Origin: Acanthosoma haemorrhoidale
Taxonomy: Eukaryota > Arthropoda > Insecta > Hemiptera > Acanthosomatidae
Length of the DNA stretch: 64,000 nt
Assembly: GCA_930367205.1 (NCBI GenBank)
Contig: OV884011.1
Span: 41,615,754 to 41,679,753 of the forward strand
Reading direction: 5' to 3'
Part shown: positions 53,425 to 64,000 of the stretch, piece by piece
How the letters are laid out: every line of letters begins with the position of its first letter
Numbering within the stretch: position 1 is the first letter of the stretch
Notes under the pieces: generated by a model
Databases searched by the model: none
What the model was told of the DNA's origin: nothing
What the model saw: only the letters and a program-made list of their open reading frames with translations
Program-made: the position numbers and the translations under genes

Positions 53425-53490
53425 GTCTGACGTAACCGCCTGTCGGGGTTCGCCAACCCCATTCCTACCCCTCCGACTGCGGGGTTACGC
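53425..53490. repeat. GC-rich nested inverted repeat
   Basis: GGGGTTcgccAACCCC forms a perfect 6-bp stem with a 4-base loop. CGTAACC upstream and GGGGTTACG downstream form a longer outer arm pair. Confidence 0.6.
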
Positions 53491-56100
53491 CGCTTGTGTA
53501 TCGAGATGCATTTATGTATCCAATCTTCTTATAATAGAGCTGTAGTTATGGCACGCTTCGCAATATTATGTAATAAAAAAAAACACTAGTTTAATCTTAA
53601 GATTAACCTCCTTGGTTGGCTAGATTTCTTGTTTTCTTGGTATCTATTCTTACTATTAAATAATTGTTACAGTATAGTGAGTGGTCAATTCTGTTATCTG
53701 TACTGTTATTAACTGAGCTACTTGCAATTGATATTTAGGATTCTGATGGAAAAATGGGCCTTTGCAGTTTTTCTCGGGTAAATTTTTTATTTGGTTTGAT
53801 CAATTTCGACTGCAGGTATTGCCAGCTCTTGAATCCAAGTGGCAACGCGCTTGTAACTAATTTTCGGTAATATTGGGTTGGTTCAAGAACTTTAGAAGAA
53901 ACAAATAAGAGCAGCAAAAATTTCTTTTTTTTCGTACATGCTCTTTTGAAAACACGCTCAATAAGACAAAAGTGTTACAGTAGGTCAGTGGCTATCATCA
54001 CGCATTTGTCAAATATGCATATCTTCTGTTTCAGTGTTTGAAGTCATGTTCATAATGCTACACATTTATAATCAAAGATGTTACGAGTGGCAGGTTTGAT
54101 TTTTTTTAATTGCACTTAATTCTAAACCTCAGTATCTTCGCAAAAGGTGTCAATATCTACACCACTTACTGATCACAATTAGGAAAGTGCTAAAAATCTG
54201 GATTAAACATCTAATTTTCGAAATTAGCGAACTTAGCACTCGAAAATAACACTTTTTTACCCCCAATTACAATTTAACTAATATTTCTCTGTTATCATCC
54301 CCTATAGTAACCATAGTATGTATCTTAACACAAATTCGTCTGTCACTGACCTTCCAGGTAGAAATTTTCTTTCTACACATCATGGTGAGTTTTTATGAGA
54401 AGGGTTCTCTTTAGAAAAGTTTTTTTTTCATTATTTTCAATTAAATATACAAATGCAATACTGTTAAAACTATTACCAGTTATGTAGTAGCTTTCTATCC
54501 GAGAATAAAAATATTTTATTGAAGTATTACTGGGATTGAGTTCTAAGCTTTGTCATTTATTTATGTAAAATGTGTATTCATCTTTAGCTGTTTGTTGTTT
54601 AAGAAACTTGGATTTCTAAGATTTTACCCCAGTATATAAAGTACTATTTTTAATTAATTAAAATAATGCAGATGCATTCAACATATGACATTATCCTTCA
54701 ATCATACGGGACATGCGCATTTGAGGTGGCCCTTGGGAAATTTAAGGTGATACGTTCACTCGATTTAAGTAAAATTATCTTCAAATACTTTTATGTATTT
54801 TTCCAAATCGTTTCTTCTTCTACCACCCAGTTTCTTTCTAATTTTTTTCGCCAAGTTGTTGAGGATGAAGACACTTCAGACCTCGTCATACCGTAACTGG
54901 CTTTCTACCTCGTTTTCATTTAGAGATTTTTTTTCTAACCTCCTTAAAAGTTTTCTCTCTCGTTACCTTGTAATTGAACTAGACAAAAATAAAGTTGACA
55001 AATGCAATTTAATCTCAAAGATCTTGAACGCATTTTTGCCTGAAGTGAAGTGCTAAAAACATCGATGGAACCTATAGTTTTTTTTTTCTTCTTTTTTTTA
55101 AGAGTATCTTATCTAAAACAAACAAGGAAAGCAAATTACAACGAAAAACAAAAATTATCGCGATGCATATAAAATAATTAATAATTCTTTTTTATTTTTT
55201 TAAACTATTTTTACACAAAAGTTAACTATTCTCATTAAAGTACTGATCTCTTAAAAATCAACAACCTGCAAGTATTAGTACGGAAATAAAATATTTGCAT
55301 AAAACCCCACATTAAAACATAAAATGTTTTCCTGTTTTTAGTATTAAAAATAATTTGAATTTATAATATATTAGTTAAATACTTTTTACTCCTTCTTGGG
55401 ATTTCGGTCCTTTAGTTAGGGCAAGGTAACTGATAGTGGTAGCCTTTGGTTTATTTTACGGAGCAGTAATTATAAGAATATTCCCTCTTTCGGGATAAGA
55501 ACCCAGATTCTTCTTGCCCACTTCGCATGTCAATACCACTGTATGCTGGTTGATTAGTCAATACAGTCATATGCAATATGCAATTAATCTTGACAATTAA
55601 AGGTATCCTTTGCAAATATTTACATGTTCTAAGATGCTAAAACGTCCAAGTTATTAGCATATGATGGATCATTTATGCTTCAGGTGGGACTTCCTGCAAA
55701 AAATTACTCTGAGCGCTAAACAGCTGACAAGACGTACACATAAACGAAAAGGGTTTCTGGTTTAAAAAAAATAATAACAATCCCGTGCAAATGTTCTGCG
55801 CCGTTATTTGATGAAATTTTTCGAATTTCGTTGGTTGAGAATAAACAATTGCGCTATCGACGAACTGAATGGCTGACATGAGTGAGTATTCGAGTCCCCT
55901 GCGCACTTGGTCTCCGATCCGTTTATTAAGACGTCTAGATCGGTAGTGACTGGTTTCTAATTTTACTGCCGGTTGATAGTTAGCTGTGGATTTTGATTTG
56001 GTTGGATGCATTCTTTAGTACATCGGATGCTTAGGATTATGAAAGAAAGTTGTGAGCTTTTCATAAAATTTATTTGTGCTCGACGATTTGATATACTAAG
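53491..56100. other. Cip4 intron 1, 53.5-56.1 kb
   Basis: AT-rich intron with poly-T tracts. 55380-55550 is less AT-rich and may be a repeat fragment. No supported gene. Confidence 0.45.
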
Positions 56101-57010
56101 TATGTCTGTAAGTAAGTATGAGATAGACCTGAGATGGGTGAGAGGAGAATAGTCATATCAATGCCCAAACATGTCTTAAACCTATCACATCTTACCTCGG
56201 ACTCTAGTCCGTCTTACATGTTGTCGGGCTCAGATAACTGTGTATCCCCGAAGTGGAGAGGAGACGCCCGCCGAGGGCTAGGGTCACTACAACCTCTCAG
56301 CCGCCGTCCGGCGAGCGCCGAGAAAGAGATAGAGCGGGTGGACCTATGGTCTTTCACCCTGGCTGCGGACCTAGTCAGTGGGCAGCCTAATTTGTTTTGA
56401 TTTGACTCCATAAGATCTTTAGAAGGTGTGTGTGCCCTGACAAAGCACTATGTTCAGGAGAAGAGGTACAGGGTAGGTTTGTAGGTAGTTTATGTGGTCT
56501 TGGAATGACCACAAATTCACACTGGGTATCTAAGGATAGGCGAAAACCGTCCGGATCCCAAAGGCGAGTGTGAACCGGAGAGAAGCAGACTGGATTGCCG
56601 TGGGAGACGCTACGAGGTAAGTTGTTGGGCCACGGCAAGCGTCGTCCTCGAGTGAGAGGTCTCTCCCAAGGAGGTGCTAGTTTTAGCGAGACGAAGGCTG
56701 AGATTCCCACCAGGAAGGTGTGGGGTCGGACAACGCCGGAGTAAAACATAGCGAGGTTAGGAGAGAGAGATGCAGAGGTAGTTGAATGAGAAGACCATGG
56801 TTTTGAGTAGAGCAGCAGGCGCCAGTGCAGAGAGTAGTGTTCCAAGTGACGGTCCGGTTCTTTATATTAATTTTGTCCTGTGCCGCTTCTTATATACCCG
56901 GTCCGCCCTGCAGGGGATGGGGCCCCACCTGTGGCTGTTTACTCCACTGGCTCCTCTCCCTACTCTCACTGACGTCATAATGTTTATTAACAACAAATAT
57001 GGAAACATAG
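56101..57010 (-). mobile_element. GC-rich island, possible LTR/leader of an unknown retroelement
   Basis: About 900 bases stand out by high G+C. Read on the minus strand there is TGACGTCA (56977-56970), then TATATAAG (56896-56889), and about 70 bases later CTCTGCActggcgcc. That is a CA-ending repeat followed by TGGCGCC, as in lysine-tRNA primer sites. A 152-codon open frame (56845-56387) follows with no recognisable domain. No second LTR or target duplication is seen, so this is a hypothesis; an unrelated promoter or repeat is possible. Confidence 0.35.
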
Positions 57011-58834
57011 ATAGGTGTAATATGATTCGAGAAGAGGGGTAATTTTAATTATTCCTAATTAAGAGGTGGCCTCAACACATGTATAATCTCCTGGTAGTGC
57101 TATTCACGTAGTATGTCAAAACGTTCATGATTTTATGAGCATCTAACGTGTTTCGATCATCAGTATAAATCGATATCCCAACGAATACATAGATCCACAT
57201 AGATTCTTTATTTTGTTTAATTTTCTATTCTTACCCATTTAGTAACCAAAACAAGAATGTCAACTCAAACGCTTATTTCTCAATTGCCCTTTTCCACAAA
57301 GGTTATATAATATATTAATGTGATCAGTCGAAATTGAAGACTCATGGAGGTTATTCGTGGATATAGACAGTGTGTTTCGTATACGTGGATGGAGTAGAAT
57401 AGTCAGCAACTCCTCTCAAACCCCAATTTTCCTTCTTCCTGCTTCGGACTTCTCTCGCATAGGAGCCTTTTTTTTTGCGGATTATAGTAAATATGTACAC
57501 TTGTTTTATCTTTGTATGTTATTGATGATGCGTGCTGGTCAGCAATTTTCAAGGCTCTCCATGGTCCCTTAGGTCTATAAGCTCAGAGAAAACTATCTGG
57601 GCACGGTTATTAATTTTAGCTACTAAATAAGATCAAATATAAAGATAAAACATTCTTTACCATATTGAAGATTTATTCTGTAATAATTATGTCTTAAAAA
57701 ATATTTTGAAAATAACTATATTTTTAACTTTTGATTCTCATTCTGTTTCAGGTAAGTCAGCTCATAAATATATTTAGAGAATATATAACGGTGCAGTTGT
57801 GAGTACCTGAACTTTTTCATCAATTTTGGTTTCTCTTATCATCCCAGATTAAGTCTTGATAGGACTTATAGATATTTTATAGTGATTGACAAAAGGTCAG
57901 TTGCTCTGATGGTAATTGCGTCAAGTATGTGTGAGTCAGTAAATGAATGGTCCAGATGAGAAAGATGCGGGTCGGACCGACTGGCGCCTTCTCGGGATCA
58001 ATTTTCTCCAGCTCGGCTCAAAGACCTTTGTGTCTTCTTGAGCTTCAACTGTTAATTTTTCTCCTTTAACGCTGAATATTTTGTAAACGGAAAATATAAC
58101 TTTTAAAATAGACGATATGTCTACTGTTCTCGAAATATTGGCGGTCCATGTCTCGGAGAATGATTTTGTCTCATCAAGGTCCTCCCTCGGACGAAAATGT
58201 CCAAGAAATAAAAGGATTCTGGAAATTTAAAACTTGATAAAACTTCCCTTCCCGTGTCAACTTTGATTCTCATTATTACAAGATTTTTTTCTATTTGGTT
58301 CTGTCATACGGTTACTGGTCTAGGGAACGTTTGATTTGGCGGTCTTTTGCTAAAAGCCTTAGAAGCCAATATCTTTATCACTTGAAGCTGAAAAGAAGCT
58401 GGGGAAAATGTATGATAGAGCTAATGTTAGTTTGAATAGTATATAAACGTGTTGAAGTTGCTGATGATAACGAATAGCCACAATAGCACGCTACGCTACT
58501 GTTCTGCCTTGAATAGATGGATCTGGTACAGTGACTAGAAACAATAGAATCAGTATATTTCAGCAATACGGCTTCTGTTGCAACTCGCCACGGTTCCTTT
58601 TGTTACTCTAAGCCATCTCAACTTGACAATTGCTGAGACAGTCTGTGAGTCTGTCTGTACCTTCTAGCACTTGCGTTTGTAAAAATTAAGTGGTTTGTCT
58701 GAAATAGGGAAGGTTTGATTCAAAATGCCCTATATCGCGTCTAATTACATCAGGGGTGCCTAACGCCAGGGCAAAAAGGGGGTTCGCAATGGGCACAATG
58801 ATGCACGTTGTTGTGACCTGTAGGTTATATTTTA
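57011..58834. other. Cip4 intron 1, 57.0-58.8 kb
   Basis: Intron of ordinary composition; 57940-58200 is GC-richer without a recognised family. Confidence 0.45.
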
Positions 58835-58866
58835 TTAATTTTGTGAATTATTTTTTACTTAATTTT
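58835..58866 (+). repeat. Target-site duplication candidate, left
   Basis: TTAATTTTGTGAA-TATT-TTTACTT-ATTTT here matches 59110-59141 with three substitutions in 32 bases and flanks the LINE tail copy. Confidence 0.6.
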
Positions 58867-59109
58867 TTTTTTTTTTTGCTCATCCCTATAATCCTCCTCG
58901 GAGACTGAAACGGCAGTGGCCTCGTGACCTGCTATAAACGCGTGACAGTGGGAGTCCTGGCAATGGCCAGTTTCTCCAATCATGTCCTATTGTATGAATG
59001 AGCGAGTGAATGATGCTGTAAATATGGTATGAATGAGATCATTTATCTGTATTATTATTGCCTTATAAAAGGAATATTGTAATAATTGCACAATAAAGAT
59101 GGTTATTAC
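58867..59109 (+). mobile_element. Jockey-like 3'-tail copy (second)
   Basis: It matches the end of ORF2 and the tail of 40794-43041: CCTCCTCGGAGACTGAAACG (encoding PPRRLKRQWPRDLL), GTGACAGTGGGAGTCCTGG, ATGAGCGAGTGAATGATG and ACAATAAAG. It is severely 5'-truncated and flanked by a 32-base imperfect duplication. Confidence 0.85.
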
Positions 59110-59141
59110 TTAATTTTGTGAACTATTGTTTACTTTATTTT
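59110..59141 (+). repeat. Target-site duplication candidate, right
   Basis: Partner of 58835-58866. Confidence 0.6.
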
Positions 59142-61721
59142 GTATTTTGTATTATAATATTTGTATGCGATATATTTACTGAACTTTCGAATACTTTAAA
59201 TACCGTGATTTCGTTTAAAAAAAAAAAAAAGAAAAAACATATTTTGCAATAATATCAATTTCCTGAAAGACTGAAATAAAATCGGCATAATGGAAATTAA
59301 CGATTAGCTGGTAGGTTGTATATGGTTACTCCTTACATACATTTTTATCGTATAAATAGTAGTTATTAACTGTTTTCATTATGTAGGTATATTCTCAAAA
59401 TTTACAGACTGACAACTTTGCAAATCACAATTACGAAAATTTACAAATGTCTATACTATACAGAAATAGATTTTGGTTAATAGGAAATAAACGCAGATAA
59501 ATTTCAACCCGCTCTTTTTTTTTCCATGTTCTTTTTTCACTCTTGAACTTGGTAATTTTTATCATCCTTTTTGGGATTGGAACTTAAGCCCTTTGGTATA
59601 AATCAGGCGTTACACCCCCTTACCAGTTTTTTTCAACTTCATTATGACCTAAATTCTCTGTGATATCAAGTATATATAATTATATCAATTTACATTTCTT
59701 TTTTTTTTGTTTTTTCCGAAGTCGAATGCTGCAGCTATTACATCGAGAGATATCTCTTGGTCCAGCCTACACCAGGAGTGGGTAGAACTGGTTTTGGCGT
59801 GTCCATATATGTCTACTCCTTCCTCTCACTGTGTCTCCCTACTATTACTGTATCCAATGCTCCAATCCATTTATATATATATATATATATATATAGTAGT
59901 TAAAACTTATATATCTATACGCAGTATAGAAATTGGCACTGTAATAGCCTAAAGTGTTTACAAAAACTGCCAATGTATTTTAAAAAAATTCAATTTATAT
60001 CAATTCTCATCAGTATCAACCATTAATTAATACCAATATTAGCAGAATTCGTCAATCGACATACACTAAGACTTGTATATATCTTTCCACCCTTATGTAC
60101 CCAACGGGATGTTAAATCGAGCCATGCCATACAAGACAATCCAACAGTGAAGAAGGAACGAGTCTTCCTCTGGAACCAATCTAACCTATCCGCTATTAAT
60201 TTTAAGCTACGTACAGAACAGTACTGACAAACATCTGCTTTTCTAAGCTTGGCGTTGTAATAACCAACCTTAAAAACATTATAAGCTTAATCGATAAACA
60301 TATTTTGTTATCCTCATTTTTTTAGCAAACCCCTTATTGAACTTAAGGTTAACTTCTTATGTACCACGTGTCTTCGACCAATCGCATCAGTTCTTTTGAA
60401 TGCATTATTCCCTTTTTTATTGCTTGGTACTCCTCCCGGATGATCCAGCCAATGTTTTCTTAGGCTTGGGTCTCTAAGCTGACGTTGGGTAAGAGACGTT
60501 GGGGTCTCTAAGCCTCCAGACATACCTTCCATTACATTCATTATTTATGTTTTAGGTTGGATTATGTTTATTGCGAATAATCAATGGTTATTGTGCATAT
60601 TAAGTTGCAGCAATTATATTGAATGTAGTGTAAATCATTAGCTTACGAATAAGAACACTTGCAATCCTCGTGGACGCAATGAAATGTTACACCGGGCTAA
60701 AGATACAAATACAAAAATAAAGGTAAAGGGTAGAATTAAGTTATACACCGGACCCCACCACAGTTGACACCCACGGCGGGCTTCATGCCTCGATTTTAAA
60801 GTTCTATTCACGTCAAGAATAATTTATATTTAGACATATTTACCTAGGTTCGTTATTCTAAAATTCTATTTAACATCCAAGTAGAAATAACCAGAGCATT
60901 TAAAAGACGTTTATTGAATTTAACGGTAGAGGTTTAGTAAGATTATAAATTGTTCTCAGCTCAACCGCTTTCGATTCGCGGAACTATCTCAGAAAACCCA
61001 GCGTGTTTTCCTCGTGGTGTATTAATCAAGGTCACTTAAATATAGAAATATTATAATTGACGATTGGTGATGGTATATGAAGCGACGTCATCGTTCCTAT
61101 TTATGTAGCCTGATCATCGATGACGTATTGACGGTCGTATCATTAAGGTTCTGATGTACTTCGCTGTGGAGAATTCCCCATGACACACACACTTACAAGT
61201 TAGTAGTGAAGTGATCCGGGAAGTTTCAATCTATGTGGTGTCTCACATGTCCTCTATTACATACTTTCACGATCGCTCTAAAATATAAGATAGAAATACA
61301 CATACCCTTAGATGATAATATTATCTGGCGTTTGGCCCAACTGATCTGTTCGTGACAAGAAGATAAGGAATTACTGTACGTTCACGGGTTTCGACCCTAG
61401 AACCTAGAATTAATATGTAAAATCGTCTTCGCACCCTCCCCCTATTGGTTTTGGCAAATAATTATTAGGTCGAGACATAAGTAACTTTCGTTTTTTTATT
61501 ATACTTTTATTTTACTCTCATTTTTTTTTCACGTTTTGCGATTGACGAGTGCAGGACGCTTTTCATGGAGTTTCTCTTGCACTCTTTGCAACTGCTGAAC
61601 GTGTATCTATCCGCAGTAGTCGTTAAATTTGGCTTGAACAACTCGTGGTGAATTATCCCTTGACAGTCCCACCATACACACAATAAAATATTTTTTCCAT
61701 GGATGTTTCCTTTCGGAACTG
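59142..61721. other. Cip4 intron 1, 59.1-61.7 kb
   Basis: Contains a (TA)n microsatellite at 59872-59895. 60310-60545 and 60730-60800 are GC-richer segments without a known family. No gene supported. Confidence 0.45.
59872..59895 (+). repeat. (TA)n microsatellite
   Basis: Twelve TA units, uninterrupted. Confidence 0.9.
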
Positions 61722-61828
61722 GTGAGTGAGTGAATGATGAATTGTAAATATGGTATGAATGAGAACATTTATCTCAATTACTTATTGCCTTATAAGGCAG
61801 ATTGTAATTTTAGCTCAGTAAAGAAGTT
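61722..61828 (+). mobile_element. Jockey-like 3'-tail copy (third)
   Basis: It carries GAGTGAGTGAATGATGAATT, TATGGTATGAATGAGAACAT, TTGCCTTATAAGGCAGATTG and CAGTAAAG. It is only about 105 bases long, and no target duplication is evident. Confidence 0.8.
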
Positions 61829-62019
61829 TTTTTTCAAAGATCTTTTACCCAGTCCTTAAATAGTTTTGCGCCTTTAGTTAGGAAAAAGATAACCGGAATG
61901 AATCTTAGTGCCATTATGGGGAGCTACATTATTATTACATTAATTCCCCCCGCAACCCCTATTTAGTATTTATTAGTTTTTGATAAACGAATATTATATA
62001 TATGTATATAATTTTTGTG
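61829..62019. other. Cip4 intron 1, short gap
   Basis: Nothing recognised between the LINE tail and the tandem dyad repeats. Confidence 0.45.
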
Positions 62020-62615
62020 AGCGTTGCTCCTTTTACCTGCATAACATATGCATTTTAAGGAGTGCATATCTTAGAAACTAACATTTCTTTTTGTCGTTAA
62101 AAAATTATATAATGTAATAAGGACTAGGTGATGGGTCTCACCTTCGGGTTAAATTACATTCATTTTCTTTTTTTTTTCTTCTTTCCAATCCCCTTAAAAA
62201 TAATGACAAAATTGTTATTTACTATAGATTCTTGAGCGAATCTATTTACATATTACATTTTCTATGTCCTGTATCATCGGTACACTATATAAGGTCTGAA
62301 TCGGTCTAAAAGTTATATAATCAATACAAGTACAATGACAACAATGTACTTGGCTTCATTGACAAGACCCTACAAGGTGATGGGGCTCACCTTTTTGAAA
62401 ATTGCATCCATTTTTTTTTTTTTTTTTTAATTTAACAATACAATGTACAAAAAGAAAAATAACAAATTAATTGGATTACATATTTCTCCTCTTTCTGCAT
62501 TTACATGCACTCCGCTAAATGCATAAATATAATAAAAATTTTATTGTCGTTAAAAGTTCATCGTTCTTATACAACACTAGCTGATGAGGCTCACCTTCTA
62601 TTTTATTACATCCAT
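62020..62615 (+). repeat. Three tandem units of the dyad repeat family
   Basis: Each unit ends with a dyad and a TTACATCCA-like block then a T-rich run. The dyads are AGGTGATGGGTCTCACCT (62126-62143), AGGTGATGGGGCTCACCT (62375-62392) and the degraded AGCTGATGAGGCTCACCT (62579-62596). Unit spacings are 249 and 204 bases. Units 1 and 3 also share TTGTCGTTAAAA. The middle unit matches 46029-46262. Confidence 0.7.
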
Positions 62616-63290
62616 ACGAAAGACCCATATGAAAGTAGAGCCTCTCCTTTCAGACTTGGCAAGAACAAAGAATTCATGGGGTGGAAAAATCTTGAACTTC
62701 TTGGACGAAATTATTGCATTTCTTCATTATTTTTTCCACCCTTTATTAAGATGTCAGAAAAATTCTCACATCGCTCCTTTATACATTTCACCATTGATGG
62801 GTTATCTCCTTTGGATCACCCGTGTCTCCGAAAAGCTTGTACCAGCTGGCGCAGCCTGGCCGTTCCCGGAGGAATGTGACACGGGACAAGGAGCAAAAAC
62901 CGGTTTTAGGACTGCTTGCGGAACTTCTCTCCTGCTAAGTTGGGTCTGGCAGACTCTTAGCAGATGGACTCCACATCTCAATTTATAATACAGAAAACTG
63001 TATTAATAATAATTTCCGAGCTCGAATGACAGCGTCTTCAACAATAGAAGTCATTAAAAGTGTTCAATCTGTTTGACATTTCAATGATATATCTCACGGG
63101 ATAACAAGACTGTTCCTTTCGTGTTAGTTTAGATCCATTAACTGACAGAATACCACATATAATACTAATATTTAAAGTGATCTCAATCTTAATTTCGATT
63201 TTCTAAATCGAATCCGATACTTTATCACCCAAGGAAATACTCATTTGCCCTCTCAAGGCTGAAGCTTCCCAGACTCATCCCCCGAAGAAA
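62616..63290. other. Cip4 intron 1, 62.6-63.3 kb
   Basis: Two overlapping plus-strand open frames (62505-62879, 62584-62988) have no recognised domain or splice context. The segment 62650-62960 is GC-richer and may be old element sequence. Confidence 0.4.
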
Positions 63291-63299
63291 TATCCTTTA

Positions 63300-63372
63300 G
63301 GAAGCCTGAAATCGAACTCTTATCTGATAAGACTAAGGCACGATAACCACTAGACTACACGATAGGTTTCGT
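63300..63372 (-). repeat. tRNA-derived SINE head or tRNA pseudogene
   Basis: On the minus strand TAGTCTAGTGGTTATCGTGCC (box A at 63357-63344) and GAGTTCGATTTC (box B, 63319-63308) are correctly ordered and spaced. The acceptor-stem ends do not pair, so it is not a functional tRNA. Confidence 0.65.
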
Positions 63373-63794
63373 GTATGATTTAAAGTCAAAATAGAAAATC
63401 GGAACATGTAAGTAAAACTAAAAGTTGATAGCCAGTTCATAGTACGGTAGTAATAATTTCAATCACTAGAATTTTTTTTTTTTGCTTTTATCTCAATATT
63501 TCATATGTAATTTGTTTTAAGTAATATGCATTTATCAGAGACCGAGATGTTAGGAAAATAGGCATTTGCTGTCAAAAATAGAGAGTAATAACTTATTTTT
63601 TTGAATACTTGATTAGTATTTTAGAAACATTCGTGTTCATTCCTCTATGATTTCTAGATCCTTTAATTATTTCACATCTTACCATTGTTTTATTTATGTG
63701 AATTTGAAAATAAATTATTTAGCACATAATTATCATCGCAAGTTGTGAATAAAATAAATTTAAGTATCGGCAACTGTTCCATGTATCCACTATT
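63373..63794. other. Cip4 intron 1, gap before the last LINE copy
   Basis: AT-rich, nothing recognised. Confidence 0.45.
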
Positions 63795-64000
63795 ATATAT
63801 AATAATTCCTTTATTGTGCTAAAATTACAATCTGCCTTGCTAGGCAATAAGTAATTAAGATGTACTATCATTCATACCATATTTACATTTCATCATTCAC
63901 TCGCTCATTCATTCAGGACATGATTGGAGAAACAGGCCATTGCCAGGACTCCCACTCTCACTTGATTATAGCAGGTCACGAGGCCACTGGCGTTTCAGTC
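63795..64000 (-). mobile_element. Jockey-like 3'-tail copy (fourth, minus strand, runs off window)
   Basis: The reverse complement begins, at the window edge, with the GACTGAAACGCCAGTGGCCT block at the end of ORF2. It then has GTGACCTGCTATAAT, GTGGGAGTCCTGGCAATGGC, CAATCATGTCCTGAATGAA and the final CACAATAAAGG. The element continues beyond 64000, so its 5' extent is unknown. Confidence 0.85.

Noticed and set aside
62020..62615. CRISPR-like array
   Set aside because: Repeats are long, diverged and unevenly spaced in a eukaryotic intron, with no cas genes.
62505..62988. Two overlapping 124-134 codon ORFs as genes
   Set aside because: They overlap each other, have no recognised domain, and the first starts inside the dyad repeat array.
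63300..63372. Functional tRNA gene
   Set aside because: A and B boxes are good but acceptor-stem ends do not pair and no clear anticodon stem can be drawn, so a SINE head or pseudogene is more likely.

Overview
The window is AT-rich animal DNA with small exons, GT-AG (and a few GC-AG) introns and many decayed transposable elements. Gene content and repeat families (irritans-type mariner, Tc1, Jockey-like LINEs, copia, tRNA-derived SINEs) point to an insect. I cannot fix the order; a hemipteroid insect is plausible but unproven.

Three conserved nuclear or cytoskeletal genes frame the window. (1) Plus strand, 1193-12374: the last nine coding exons of the cap-2 methyltransferase CMTR2 (Drosophila adrift). 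They hold three of the four K-D-K-E catalytic residues and the whole C-terminal half; the 5' exons lie outside the window. Its introns hold a mariner copy, a Jockey-like fragment and a copia remnant. (2) Minus strand, 35630-18665: a complete 14-exon gene for the histone H3.3 chaperone DAXX. The deduced protein is 828 residues and every exon junction keeps frame. Its N-terminus carries a series of SUMO-interaction motifs (SIMs), most in consecutive exons. (3) Plus strand, 37222-37245: the eight-codon first coding exon (MSWGTELW) of the F-BAR protein CIP4/TOCA/FBP17, then at least 26.7 kb of its first intron, which fills the rest of the window.

Layout: CMTR2 and DAXX converge on a 6.3 kb spacer filled with LINE and other element debris. 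DAXX and Cip4 diverge from a 1.6 kb promoter region. The Cip4 intron is a transposon graveyard. It holds a Jockey-like element with a 13-bp target-site duplication nested inside an older repeat, three further 3'-tail copies of the same family, a dispersed and locally tandem repeat built around an AGGTGA/TCACCT dyad, several tRNA-like SINE heads, strong short hairpins and a GC-rich promoter-like island on the minus strand.

The genes do not form a pathway. CMTR2 modifies mRNA caps, DAXX loads H3.3 in heterochromatin, and CIP4 bends membrane and drives actin assembly. No RNA gene, CRISPR array or bacterial-type operon was found. The best candidates for something new are the DAXX SIM-exon array, the nested LINE with its readable empty site, the dyad repeat family, and an unassigned coding-like fragment in a DAXX intron.
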